The notes: a model not told the origin generated them from the sequence alone. A stretch of DNA of 64,000 nt from JBDSKH01 sp035556655 (GCA_035556655.1 DATMFW010000050.1:1-64000); one strand, 5' to 3'; positions 45,962 to 54,607 are shown, numbered from the stretch's first letter. Numbers and translations are program-made.

Positions 45962-47749
45962 GTGAGTGAATCGGGGGGCGGGCCGGCTTTCCGCGCCACC
46001 TCGGCCGCCGAACAGCTTCCCCCGGCGTTCCCCGAGCGCGCCGCGCGCGGCACCGTCGCGGCTCTGCGCGCCTGGCAACAGGAGGCGCTCGACACCTATT
46101 TCGCCGGCACCCACCGCGACTTCCTGGTCTCGGCGACGCCGGGCGCCGGCAAGACCACCTTCGCCTTGCGATTGGCGGCAGAGCTGCTGCGGCAGCGCGT
46201 CGTCGATCGCATCACCGTGGTGGCCCCCACCGAGCACCTCAAGGTCCAGTGGGCCGACGCCGCGCACCGGGCGGGGATCCGGCTCGACCCCCGGTTCAGC
46301 AACCGTCATTCCGGGGAGTCGCGGCAGTACCACGGCGTCGTGGTGACGTACGCGCAGGTCGCCGTGAAGGCATCCCGGCATCGTGCGCTCACCGAGTCGC
46401 GGCGCACGCTCGTCATCCTCGACGAGGTGCACCACGGCGGCGACGCGCTGAGCTGGGGCGACGCGATCCGTGAGGCCTTCGGGCCCGCCACCCGCCGGCT
46501 CTCGCTGACCGGAACCCCGTTCCGCTCCGATACCGCGCCGATCCCGTTCGTGACGTACCTGCCCGACGGGCGCGGCATCCGCACCTCACAGACCGACTAC
46601 GCCTACGGGTACGGGCGGGCGCTGCGCGACGGGGTCGTCCGTCCGGTGATCTTCCTCTCCTATGCAGGCACGATGCGCTGGCGCACGCGTCAGGGCGAAG
46701 AGTGGGAGGCGACCCTCGGCCAGGACGACACCAAAGACGTCACGGCGCAGGCCTGGCGCGCAGCGCTGGATCCGGACGGCGACTGGGTGCCCGCGGTGCT
46801 CGCCGCCGCCGACCGCCGGCTGAGCGAGGTGCGGCACGCCGTCCCCGACGCGGGAGGCCTGGTGATCGCCACCGATCAGACGACCGCCCGCGCGTACGCG
46901 ACGATCCTGGCCGGGATCACCGGGCGCGAGCCCGTGCTGGTGCTCAGCGACGAGAAGGCCTCGAGCGAGCGCATCCAGGCGTTCGCCGACGGAGACGATC
47001 GTTGGATGGTCGCCGTGCGCATGGTGTCCGAGGGGGTCGATGTGCCTCGCCTGTCGGTCGGGGTGTACGCCACCAGCGCCTCGACACCGCTGTTCTTCGC
47101 CCAGGCGGTCGGCCGTTTCGTGCGTGCCCGCCGGCGAGGCGAACTCGCCTCGATCTTCGTGCCCAGCGTGCCCGTGCTGCTCGGCCTCGCCGCCGAGCTG
47201 GAGCGCGAGCGCGACCACGCCCTCGACCGCGAGACCGCCGGCGACGAGCTGCTCGACGACGAGCTGCTCGACCGCGCCGAGCAGCAGGACGCCGCCTCGG
47301 CCGAGCTGCTCGACGAGTACGAATGGACGGCACTCGGCTCCGTCGCGACCTTCGAGAAGGTGCTCTACGACGGCGACGAGTACGGCACGCTCGCCGAGCC
47401 CGGCAGCCCGGAGGAGTGGGACTTCATCGGCCTGCCCGGCATCCTCGAGCCAGAAGAGGTGTCGCGGCTGCTGCGCTCCCGGCAGGCCCGCCAGCGCCGG
47501 CACGCCGCCGAGCGCCCGCCCGCCCCGGACGGCGGCTCGAGCCCGCAGGCTCTTCATCGCACGCTGTCCGAGCAGCGCAAGCTGCTGAACCGGCTGGTCT
47601 CGATCCAGGCGCGCTCGACCGGCGCGACCCATGCGCAGGTGCACGCGGAGGTCCGCCGGGTGTGCGGCGGTCCGGAGGTCGCGCGCGCCACCGTCACCCA
47701 GTTGCAGGCGCGCATCGATCTGCTCCGCCGGCGCATCGGCGGCCACTGA
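45962..47749 (+). CDS. SF2 DEAD/DEAH-box helicase-like ATPase
   Basis: A 595-residue superfamily 2 ATPase: Walker A SATPGAGKTTFALRLAAELL near residue 60, Walker B LVILDEVHHGGDALSWGD, motif III LSLTGTPFRSD, then the second RecA domain with VRMVSEGVDVPRLSVGVYAT and AQAVGRFVRARRRGE. An acidic region (ELLDDELLDRAEQQ) and a helical C-terminus follow. The pattern is that of UvsW/type III restriction-like helicases; role in repair is inferred from place. TACTCT ends seven bases before the GTG. Its stop lies one base from the dnaE2 stop. Confidence 0.88.
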   Translation: MSESGGGPAFRATSAAEQLPPAFPERAARGTVAALRAWQQEALDTYFAGTHRDFLVSATPGAGKTTFALRLAAELLRQRVVDRITVVAPTEHLKVQWADAAHRAGIRLDPRFSNRHSGESRQYHGVVVTYAQVAVKASRHRALTESRRTLVILDEVHHGGDALSWGDAIREAFGPATRRLSLTGTPFRSDTAPIPFVTYLPDGRGIRTSQTDYAYGYGRALRDGVVRPVIFLSYAGTMRWRTRQGEEWEATLGQDDTKDVTAQAWRAALDPDGDWVPAVLAAADRRLSEVRHAVPDAGGLVIATDQTTARAYATILAGITGREPVLVLSDEKASSERIQAFADGDDRWMVAVRMVSEGVDVPRLSVGVYATSASTPLFFAQAVGRFVRARRRGELASIFVPSVPVLLGLAAELERERDHALDRETAGDELLDDELLDRAEQQDAASAELLDEYEWTALGSVATFEKVLYDGDEYGTLAEPGSPEEWDFIGLPGILEPEEVSRLLRSRQARQRRHAAERPPAPDGGSSPQALHRTLSEQRKLLNRLVSIQARSTGATHAQVHAEVRRVCGGPEVARATVTQLQARIDLLRRRIGGH

Positions 47750-47750
47750 C

Positions 47751-50700
47751 CTACTGGAAGTCGCGCGACCGATGACTGACCGGCACGGTCAGCGGCTCGA
47801 ACCGGTCGGCCAGCAGGTTGGTGACCCCCTCGTCGGAGCGCTCCAGGATGCCCCGCACGATCAGGGCGGGGGAGTCGCGCACCACCCGCCGGTAGCGCCC
47901 CCACACCCCCATCGAGCAGATCACGTTCACCAGCCCGTGCTCGTCCTCGAGGTTCATGAACGTGATCCCGGATGCGGTGGCCGGCCGTTGCCGGTGCGTC
48001 ACCAGCCCGGCGACCTCGATGCGCGTCCCCGGATCGGTGGTCTTCAGCGCCGCCGAGTGCAGCACCCCGCGCGGGTCGAGCACCGAGCGGAAATGCGCCA
48101 GCGGGTGGTCGTCCGTCGAGACCCCGGTCGCCCAGAGGTCGGCTGCCAGCGTCTCGAACGCCGTCGGATCGGCGAACAGCGGCGGCTGCACCGCGACGAG
48201 CGACTCGGCGAGGAACTCCTCACGATCCTCCGCCGCGGCGCCTGCCCGCCAGAGGGCCTCCCGGCGCTTCAGGTCGAGGGAGTCGAACGCTCCCGCCGTG
48301 GCGAGGGACTCCAGCTGGGCACGCGTGAGACCGGTGCGGCGCACCAGATCCTCCATCGAGCGGAAGGCGCCCCCCGCATCCCGCTCGGCGACGATCCGTT
48401 CGGCGACCTTCGTGCCGATGCGGGTCACCCCGGCGAGCCCGAGGCGCACCGCGAATCGCCCGTCCCGGCGATGGGCGGCCGAGTCGTCGGGCGCGTTCCT
48501 GTCGAACTCGCCGACCGGAGGCTGGGCGGCGAGGCATTCCTCCCGCCCGCCCGTCTCGAGGCCGCCGATCTCTTCCAGCCCCGCCTCCACCCCCGACACC
48601 AGGATGTCGGGGCGGCGCACCTCGACCCCGTGCCGACGGGCGTCGGCGGTGAGCGAGGCGGGGGAGTAGAACCCCATCGGCTGCGCGCGCAGCAGCCCGG
48701 CCAGGAACGCGGCGGGGTAGTGCAGCTTGATCCACGACGAGGCGTAGACCAGCAGCGCGAAGCTCAGGCTGTGCGATTCGGCGAACCCGAAGTTGGCGAA
48801 CGCCTGGATGCGCGCGTAGATGTCGTCGGCCGCCTCGCCCACCAGCCCGTTCGAGGCCATGCCGGCGTAGAGCTTCTCGCGCAGCGACTCGATGCGCTCC
48901 ATGCCGCGTTTGGAGCCCATGGCCCGGCGCAGCAGATCGGCGTCCTCGCCCGAGCATTCGCCGACGGCCATCGCCATCTGCATCAGCTGCTCCTGGAAGA
49001 CCGGTACGCCGAGCGTGCGCTCGAGCGCGGGGATCAGCTTGGGGTGCGCATAGGTCACCGGCTCGTGGCCGAGCTTGCGGCGCACGAACGGGTGCACCGC
49101 CCCGCCCTGGATCGGTCCGGGGCGCACCAGCGCGATCTGCACGACGAGGTCGTAGAACCGGCGCGGCTGCAGGCGCGGCAGCAGTCCCATCTGCGCGCGC
49201 GACTCGACCTGGAACACGCCGATCGAGTCGGCGCGGCAGAGCATGTCGTACACCGCCGCCTCCTCTTTCGGCAGGGTCGCCAGCTCCCAGCGTTCCCCGG
49301 TGGCACCCGCGATGAGATCAAAGCAGTACTGCAGCGCCGCCAGCATGCCGAGCCCGAGCAGGTCGAACTTGACCAGACCCATCCAGGCGGCGTCGTCCTT
49401 GTCCCACTGGATCACCGTGCGCTCCGGCATACGCGCATGCTCGATCGGCACCACCTCGCCCACCGGGCGGTCGGTCAGCACCATGCCGCCGGAATGGATG
49501 CCGAGATGCCGGGGGGCCTTGAGCAACTGCATCGCCAGGTCGACGACGGGCTGCGGGATGTCGTTGTCCTCCTGAGAGGAAAGGCTCGCCCCCCAGCGCT
49601 CCACCTGCTTGCTCCAGGCGTCCTGCTGGCCGGGGGAGTGCCCGAGCGCCTTCGCCATGTCGCGGATCGCGTTCTTGGGCCGGTACTGGATGACGTTGGC
49701 CACCTGGGCGGCGTTGCGGCGTCCGTACTTGCGGTACACCCACTGGATGACCTCCTCGCGCCGGTCGGAGTCGAAATCGACGTCGATGTCGGGCTCTTCA
49801 TCGCGCAGCGACGACAGGAACCTCTCGAACGGCAGCCGGTAGTAGATCGAGTCGACGGCGGTGATGTCGAGCAGGTAGCAGACGGCCGAGTTCGCCGCCG
49901 ACCCCCTGCCCTGGCAGAGGATGCCCTGCGAGCGGGCGAACGCGACGATGTCGTGCACGATGAGGAAGTAGCCGGGGAAGTCCTTCGTCTCGATGACCTG
50001 CAGTTCGGCCTCGATGCGCGCCCGGTCCTCCGCGCTGAGGTCCGGGTACTTCCGGGGCACCGCATCCCACACCAGCGTGCGCAGATACGACATCGGCGTG
50101 TGCCCGTCGGGGACGTGCTGCTTCGGCAGCGCCGGTTTCGCCCGCCGCAGGGGGAAGGCGAGCTCGTCGGCGAGGGGGACCGTGCGTTCGACGGCACCCG
50201 GGTACCGGGCGAACCTCTGCTGCATCTCACGCCCCGACCGCAGATGCGCCGTGCCGGCCGGAGGCAGCCAGCCGTCGAGCTCGTCGAGCGAGCGCGAGGC
50301 CCGCACGGCCGCGACGGCCGTCGCGAGCCGGTGGTCGGCGGGGGTCGCGTAGTGCACGTTGCCGGTCGCGATCGTCGGGATGCCGCGGTCGGCCGCCAGG
50401 GCGGCGAGCGTGTCGTTGTGCTCGCTGTCGAGCGGATTGCCGTGGTCGATCAGCTCGACATAGACGTTGACCGAGCCGAACAAGCCGGTGAGCTTGTCAA
50501 GCTCTGCGGCTGGATCACCGCCGTGTAAAGCCTGGCGGATTGCGCCCTTGCGGCAGCCGGTCAGCACCACCCAGTGCCCGTCGGCGTGCTGCGCCAGCTC
50601 GTCGAGGTCGTAGACCGGGCGGCCCTTCTCGGCGCCGCGCAGCTGACCCTCCGTGATCGCCCGGGCCAGGTTGTGATAGCCCTCCTGCCCGCGGGCCAGG

Positions 50701-51131
50701 ACCAGCAGGTGGGTGCCGTCGGGATCGGCCTCGCCGTTCTGCGGCCGGCGCAGCCCGAGCGAGAGCTCGGCGCCGAACACCGTCTTGACCTGCGCGGTCT
50801 CGGCCGCCTCGGCGAACCGGACGATGCCGTAGAACCCGTCGTGATCGGTGACGGCGAGTGCGTGCAGGCCGAGACGTTCCGCCTCCTCCAGCAGTTCCTC
50901 CGGGCTGGAGGCCCCGTCGAGGAAGCTGTAGCTGGAGTGCGCGTGCAACTCGGCGTACGGCACCGCATCCGCCGGCCGCTCGATACCCTGCGGCACGTAC
51001 GGGCCGCGGCGCAGCGACCAGGCGGGGCTGTCACCGCCGTCGACCCCGCGCGGCATCGCCTTCGGACGACGCCGGTCGCTCAGCGCGCGCTCGAAGTCGC
51101 TCCACGAGATGGGCGGGTTCTGGAAGCCCAT
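47751..51131 (-). CDS. dnaE2: Error-prone DNA polymerase DnaE2
   Basis: Second C-family replicative-type polymerase, which with ImuA' and ImuB performs damage-induced mutagenesis. The 1126-residue protein has the PHP domain (YAELHAHSSYSFLDGASS, LAVTDHDGFYG), the palm Asp pair PDIDVDFDSDRREEVIQW, the fingers, KEEAAVYDMLCRADSIGVFQ-type region and a C-terminal OB fold (IEVAGLVTHRQRPA). It starts MGFQNPPISWSDFE. The ATG lies only 23 bases from the divergent DUF2087 gene; TAGGCA ends seven bases before it. No LexA box is visible there. Confidence 0.97.
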   Translation of the reverse strand: MGFQNPPISWSDFERALSDRRRPKAMPRGVDGGDSPAWSLRRGPYVPQGIERPADAVPYAELHAHSSYSFLDGASSPEELLEEAERLGLHALAVTDHDGFYGIVRFAEAAETAQVKTVFGAELSLGLRRPQNGEADPDGTHLLVLARGQEGYHNLARAITEGQLRGAEKGRPVYDLDELAQHADGHWVVLTGCRKGAIRQALHGGDPAAELDKLTGLFGSVNVYVELIDHGNPLDSEHNDTLAALAADRGIPTIATGNVHYATPADHRLATAVAAVRASRSLDELDGWLPPAGTAHLRSGREMQQRFARYPGAVERTVPLADELAFPLRRAKPALPKQHVPDGHTPMSYLRTLVWDAVPRKYPDLSAEDRARIEAELQVIETKDFPGYFLIVHDIVAFARSQGILCQGRGSAANSAVCYLLDITAVDSIYYRLPFERFLSSLRDEEPDIDVDFDSDRREEVIQWVYRKYGRRNAAQVANVIQYRPKNAIRDMAKALGHSPGQQDAWSKQVERWGASLSSQEDNDIPQPVVDLAMQLLKAPRHLGIHSGGMVLTDRPVGEVVPIEHARMPERTVIQWDKDDAAWMGLVKFDLLGLGMLAALQYCFDLIAGATGERWELATLPKEEAAVYDMLCRADSIGVFQVESRAQMGLLPRLQPRRFYDLVVQIALVRPGPIQGGAVHPFVRRKLGHEPVTYAHPKLIPALERTLGVPVFQEQLMQMAMAVGECSGEDADLLRRAMGSKRGMERIESLREKLYAGMASNGLVGEAADDIYARIQAFANFGFAESHSLSFALLVYASSWIKLHYPAAFLAGLLRAQPMGFYSPASLTADARRHGVEVRRPDILVSGVEAGLEEIGGLETGGREECLAAQPPVGEFDRNAPDDSAAHRRDGRFAVRLGLAGVTRIGTKVAERIVAERDAGGAFRSMEDLVRRTGLTRAQLESLATAGAFDSLDLKRREALWRAGAAAEDREEFLAESLVAVQPPLFADPTAFETLAADLWATGVSTDDHPLAHFRSVLDPRGVLHSAALKTTDPGTRIEVAGLVTHRQRPATASGITFMNLEDEHGLVNVICSMGVWGRYRRVVRDSPALIVRGILERSDEGVTNLLADRFEPLTVPVSHRSRDFQ

Positions 51132-51154
51132 CAGGGGCTGCCTACGCTGAGGAC
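51132..51154. promoter_or_regulatory. Overlapping divergent promoters of dnaE2 and the DUF2087 gene
   Basis: The 23-base gap holds both -10 boxes: TACGCT on the plus strand (51143-51148) and TAGGCA on the minus strand (51144-51139). They share the bases at 51143-51144. The -35 elements must therefore lie inside the opposite gene. Confidence 0.55.
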
Positions 51155-51628
51155 ATGAGCGAGGAGTGGCGCGGAGTGCTGGCGGTCCTGGTGAACCCGA
51201 GGTTGCGCAGGGCGCTGGCCGAGATCATCGTCGAGGCCGACCCGCCGCTGACCCCGGCCGAGCGACGGGACGCCCGCCGCATCCTCGATCAGCGCGGGAT
51301 GCTGACCCCCGCCCTGCAGCTCGACGAGCGCCGCCTGCGCACCCTGCTGGCCGCGGACCGCGACGACCCGCAGGGGGTCGACCGCTGGCTGCGCGCCGAT
51401 GGCCGGATCGACCGCTGGCCGCGCTCCGCCGCCGACCGGCACGAGCTGCTGACCTTCCTCGTCGAGCGCCTGCTCGGCTCGGGCGAGGTGCTGGCCGAGA
51501 AGGAGCTCACGCGGCGGCTGACGACGTTCACGGCCGACCCGAACACGCTGCGCCGCGCGCTCGTCGATGCCGGCCTGCTCACCCGGAACCCCGACGGCAC
51601 GGACTACCGGCGATCGCCGGCCGCGTAG
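51155..51628 (+). CDS. DUF2087 domain protein
   Basis: A 157-residue protein whose C-terminal half (about 85-155: LTFLVERLLGSGEVLAEKEL, TFTADPNTLRRALVDAGLL, NPDGTDYRRS) matches DUF2087, a winged-helix-like domain often found in putative regulators. The N-terminal half (VLAVLVNPRLRRALAEIIVE, LTPAERRDARRILDQRGML) looks like another helical unit. It stands between dnaE2 and imuB, divergent from the former and ending four bases from the latter. A regulatory role in the mutagenesis cluster is inference only. Leaderless start: TACGCT six bases before ATG. Confidence 0.8.
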   Translation: MSEEWRGVLAVLVNPRLRRALAEIIVEADPPLTPAERRDARRILDQRGMLTPALQLDERRLRTLLAADRDDPQGVDRWLRADGRIDRWPRSAADRHELLTFLVERLLGSGEVLAEKELTRRLTTFTADPNTLRRALVDAGLLTRNPDGTDYRRSPAA

Positions 51629-51632
51629 CGGC

Positions 51633-53177
51633 TCAGTCATACCGGCCCGTCGCCCACCAGCCCTCGCCGTCGAGCACCAGCAACCACGCCTCGCCCTGGG
51701 CGTCGACGACCTGGAACCGGGATGCGGTGCGAGCCGCCGCGGGGTCCCACCACCGCTCGTCGAGCGGCCAGGGACCCGCCCATGCGGTCAGCCGGCGCTC
51801 GGAGCCTGTCTGCGACACCATGACCGCCGGGGGCGCGCTCAGCATCCCCCGCTCGTCGACGGCGACCGTCCGCCCGCGGGCATCGTGGACGGCGATCTGC
51901 CGCGGCAGCTCGTACACGGTCGCCGGAGCGGGGGGAGGCAGGGCCCCCGGCCACGGCCGGCGCGGATCGCGGGCGACCAGGGGGCGATCACCCCACGGCA
52001 CGAGAGTCTGCCGCTCACCGGGGCTCCGCCCGCCCGAGGGCGCCGCGGTGAGCACCCCGCGATGCCCGACCATGCCCTGCACCCGTGAGAGTCCCGAGTG
52101 CACGCCCTCGTCGGGACCGGTGCCCCACAACCCGCGCTCGTGAGCGCCCGCGGCATCTACCGCATCCGGCGAGATGCGCACCCGCGTCACCCCGGCCCGC
52201 AGCCCGGCCCCGTCGAGCTGCCACCGGACCCTGTCGACGACCTCGGAGGCGGTGAACGATCGCGGATGCAGCCAGACCCGCTCGGACTCGTCGCCATCGT
52301 CGGTCAGGAACTCGATGCGCACGGCCGTGCACACGAGCTTCTGGGCCAGCAGCCCGCCGAGGAAGTCGTCGGCGGCGGACCGCACCCCGAACGCGACCTG
52401 GTCGGCACGGTCGAGCGCCGGTTCGAAGTCGACCTGCACATCGAGATCGCGGGGCGGGATGCGGGGGGTCGCGGGACGCGGATCGTGGCCGGCGGCGAGG
52501 CTGTGCAGTCGCGCCCCGTCGGGACCGAACCGCGCGATCACATCGGCGGCGGGGAGCGCGGCGAACCCGCCCAGGGTGCGGATGCCCAGTCGCGGCAGGA
52601 GCGCGACCAGCTCGGGGTCGTCGAGCAGCGTGATGGGCAACGGGGCCAGGAACGCCGCCTGCCCCCCACGCGGCACGATGGTGACCCGAGCCGGATCCGG
52701 AACGCGCGCCGCACGCTCCGCCGCGAACAGTCCGTCGGCGATGCCCACCCGCGCCTCCGGCAGATCGAGGTCGGATGCCCTGCCGAGAACCGTGAGCGCG
52801 GCCGCGTGCTCGCCCCCGTAGAACCGGGCCGGACCGCGAGCGCGCACGGCGACGGTGCCCGGACGCACGGGATGGAGGCCGGGCAGAACCGCTTCCAGCG
52901 CGGTGAGCACCGGTTCGAAGGCGCGGGCGTCGAGAGCGGGGTCGTGGGTCAGGATCTGCACCCCGGGGCAGCGGGCCTGCGCCTCGCGCCGGCGCATGCC
53001 CCGGCGCACCCCCTCGGCACGTGCCGCCGCAGAACAGGCGTGCACGAGCCCCCGGGCGATCAGCGCCACCGGCGCCCCGTGCGGGATGCGTTCGGCACGG
53101 GCGTGCACGAGGACCGGCCAGTCCGGGACCCACAGCACCAGCAGGCGCGCGCCGGTTCCCATCATGTCGGAGTCCAC
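51633..53177 (-). CDS. imuB: ImuB, catalytically inactive Y-family polymerase subunit
   Basis: ImuB bridges DnaE2, ImuA' and the sliding clamp in the mutasome. The 514-residue protein follows the Y-family fold (VLWVPDWPVLVHARAERIP at the N-terminus, then SAAARAEGVRRGMRRREAQA), but the metal-binding acids are missing: VLWVPDWP replaces LDMDAFF and TVAVRARGPARFYGGEH replaces the SIDEA motif. This absence is typical of ImuB. GTG 53177 lies five bases after a possible -10 (GAAACT) with TTGACA 17 bases farther up and a LexA box in the spacer: SOS control of a leaderless mRNA. Confidence 0.94.
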   Translation of the reverse strand: MDSDMMGTGARLLVLWVPDWPVLVHARAERIPHGAPVALIARGLVHACSAAARAEGVRRGMRRREAQARCPGVQILTHDPALDARAFEPVLTALEAVLPGLHPVRPGTVAVRARGPARFYGGEHAAALTVLGRASDLDLPEARVGIADGLFAAERAARVPDPARVTIVPRGGQAAFLAPLPITLLDDPELVALLPRLGIRTLGGFAALPAADVIARFGPDGARLHSLAAGHDPRPATPRIPPRDLDVQVDFEPALDRADQVAFGVRSAADDFLGGLLAQKLVCTAVRIEFLTDDGDESERVWLHPRSFTASEVVDRVRWQLDGAGLRAGVTRVRISPDAVDAAGAHERGLWGTGPDEGVHSGLSRVQGMVGHRGVLTAAPSGGRSPGERQTLVPWGDRPLVARDPRRPWPGALPPPAPATVYELPRQIAVHDARGRTVAVDERGMLSAPPAVMVSQTGSERRLTAWAGPWPLDERWWDPAAARTASRFQVVDAQGEAWLLVLDGEGWWATGRYD

Positions 53178-53182
53178 GATCC

Positions 53183-53211
53183 AGTTTCGAACACATGTTC
53201 GATTGTGTCAA
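53183..53211 (-). promoter_or_regulatory. imuB promoter containing a LexA (SOS) box
   Basis: The 14-base palindrome CGAACACATGTTCG (53188-53201) fits the Gram-positive/actinobacterial SOS consensus CGAAC-N4-GTTCG. It lies exactly between TTGACA (53211-53206) and GAAACT (53188-53183), so bound LexA would block RNA polymerase. Confidence 0.88.
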
Positions 53212-53278
53212 ACCCCGCCGACACCCCGGTGACGCGCACCCGAGCGGCGACCCGCGCAGAAGGTGACAGAACTTGTCC

Positions 53279-53308
53279 TTGGTAACGGGCAGGTAACGAG
53301 GCTAGTCT
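53279..53308 (+). promoter_or_regulatory. Promoter of the DUF3892 pair
   Basis: TTGGTA (53279-53284), an 18-base spacer and TAGTCT (53303-53308) form a good promoter for the first DUF3892 gene. The LexA box of the divergent imuB promoter is about 80 bases upstream, so direct SOS repression of this promoter is not obvious. The leader runs about 35 bases with GGAG at 53338-53341. Confidence 0.6.
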
Positions 53309-53346
53309 GCACGAGGGGGGACAACGACCCGACCCCTGGAGCATGG

Positions 53347-53619
53347 ATGGCAACCCGCATCACCCATGTCAGATTCCACCGTGTCGTCGAGCATGAGAAC
53401 GCGATCTCCTTCCGCTGGAACGTCGACAACGGACTCAGCGGCGAGACCGACCGGCTCACGATGATCGAGTGGCTCGAGCAGGGAGGCGAACTCGTGATCG
53501 GCGAGGGGCGCGACCAGATCCCGGTCGCCGTCGTCCGGATCCCGGGACTGGCACCCTTCCTCCGCGCTCACGTGAACGGGCAGTGGACCGACCGGCTTCT
53601 GGCCCTACCGCGCTTCTGA
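53347..53619 (+). CDS. DUF3892 protein, copy 1
   Basis: A 90-residue single-domain protein, start MATRITHVRFHRVVE, with TMIEWLEQGGELVIGEG, AVVRIPGLAPFLRAHVNGQW and LLALPRF at the end. It matches the DUF3892 family (unknown function), whose compact fold has conserved ITHVR and W residues. By eye 46 of 90 positions are identical to the next gene, so they arose by tandem duplication. It sits between imuB and imuA'. No signal or membrane segment. I chose ATG 53347 since the paralogue starts at the matching MAAQITHVRFH. Confidence 0.85.
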   Translation: MATRITHVRFHRVVEHENAISFRWNVDNGLSGETDRLTMIEWLEQGGELVIGEGRDQIPVAVVRIPGLAPFLRAHVNGQWTDRLLALPRF

Positions 53620-53631
53620 TGGGGGAATGAA

Positions 53632-53904
53632 ATGGCTGCACAGATCACCCATGTCCGGTTCCACGGATACCGCAAGAACGAGGACATCGCCGTCTACCGA
53701 TGGCGCCTGGATTCGGGGGAGCAGGGCGAGAGCGACCGCGCCGCCATGATCGCCTGGATGGAGCAGGGCAACGACATGGTCGTGGCCGCCGACGGCGTCT
53801 GGCAGCAGGTCGGCATCGTCCGGATGCCGGGAACGGCGCCGTTCCTGTGCGCGCACGCGAACGGGCAGTGGACCGAGGCACTGCTGAATCTGCCGATGTT
53901 CTAG
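53632..53904 (+). CDS. DUF3892 protein, copy 2
   Basis: Second 90-residue DUF3892 paralogue: MAAQITHVRFHGYRKNEDIA, AMIAWMEQGNDMVVAADGVW, GIVRMPGTAPFLCAHANGQW and LLNLPMF. It begins 13 bases after copy 1, preceded by GGGGGA, so the two share a transcript. The most divergent segment between copies is the middle loop (about residues 52-59), and copy 2 has a cysteine where copy 1 has arginine before Ala-His. Its stop is four bases from the imuA' stop. Confidence 0.85.
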   Translation: MAAQITHVRFHGYRKNEDIAVYRWRLDSGEQGESDRAAMIAWMEQGNDMVVAADGVWQQVGIVRMPGTAPFLCAHANGQWTEALLNLPMF

Positions 53905-53908
53905 AGGC

Positions 53909-54607
53909 CTACACGGCCCGGGCGAGCCCGCCCGCGCGCGTCTCGACCTCCCCGAGTCCCTGATCGTGACCCGGCAGCCACAGCCGCCGCGACACCGGAC
54001 GCCCTGCCGGCGAGGTCGCGGTCACGGTCACCTGCCGGCCCGAGAGATGCCCGAACCCCGAGCCCAGGCCCGCCCAGCTGCTGTCGGCGACGGCGAGCCG
54101 GGCGCTCGCCCCCGGCCAGTCGCCGACGGCGACGAGAACGGCCTCGCGCTGGCGCAGCCGGGCCGCCAGCTTGTTCGCCACCCCCTCGGACACCCGCGTG
54201 CCGCCCGGCCGGACCAGGACCACCGACACCACATCGATGAGGGCCGACAGCACCGCCAGCCACTGCTCGCCGGGGTGCGGCACGAGCACGAGCCGCTCGA
54301 GATCGATGCCGAGCCCCGCGGCGGACTCGACGCCCAGATCGGGCATGCCGACCACCGCGCACCAGGCACCGGCCGCGCTCGGCCCCTGCAGCATCCCGAG
54401 CGCCAGCGTCGTCGATCCGGTCACGCCGTAGGCGCTGCCCGCAGCGAGCGCGCCACCGGGCAGCAGCCCCGCGAGGGCCGGGTGGGTGGGCAGTTCGCGG
54501 GTGTCGAGGCGGTTGCGCTGCATGCGCCGGATGCGGGCCTGGAGCTCGGCGATGGACGCCGCACGAGAGACCTCATGCGACTCGGCGACCACCGCGCTCT
54601 CGAACAT
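53909..54607 (-). CDS. imuA: ImuA'-like RecA-fold mutasome protein
   Basis: A 232-residue RecA-like protein in the position and size of actinobacterial ImuA', the third mutasome component. ALAGLLPGGALAAGSAYGVT leads into the Walker A place, but the loop reads GVTGSTTL and has no lysine, so ATP hydrolysis is doubtful. Walker-B-like LIDVVSVVLVRPGG follows. ATG 54607 is inside the LexA box; GTG 54631 or GTG 54592 are alternatives. Separated from imuB by the DUF3892 pair rather than adjacent as in mycobacteria. Confidence 0.82.
   Translation of the reverse strand: MFESAVVAESHEVSRAASIAELQARIRRMQRNRLDTRELPTHPALAGLLPGGALAAGSAYGVTGSTTLALGMLQGPSAAGAWCAVVGMPDLGVESAAGLGIDLERLVLVPHPGEQWLAVLSALIDVVSVVLVRPGGTRVSEGVANKLAARLRQREAVLVAVGDWPGASARLAVADSSWAGLGSGFGHLSGRQVTVTATSPAGRPVSRRLWLPGHDQGLGEVETRAGGLARAV

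Noticed and set aside
47631..50528. A very long open reading frame on the plus strand, opposite dnaE2
   Set aside because: It is a by-product of GC-rich codon use in dnaE2; its translation has no recognisable domain and is rich in Arg, His and Gly. Similar antisense frames over tkt/tal (14387-17278), zwf (10450-12804) and uvrC/rapZ were rejected for the same reason.
51132..51160. LexA box at dnaE2
   Set aside because: No CGAAC-N4-GTTCG or close variant is present in the 23-base gap or the first bases of either gene, so I do not claim direct SOS control of dnaE2.
53909..54607. Frameshift or truncation in imuA'
   Set aside because: The frame is intact and of normal length for ImuA'; the lack of a P-loop lysine is a substitution in an open frame, not a break.
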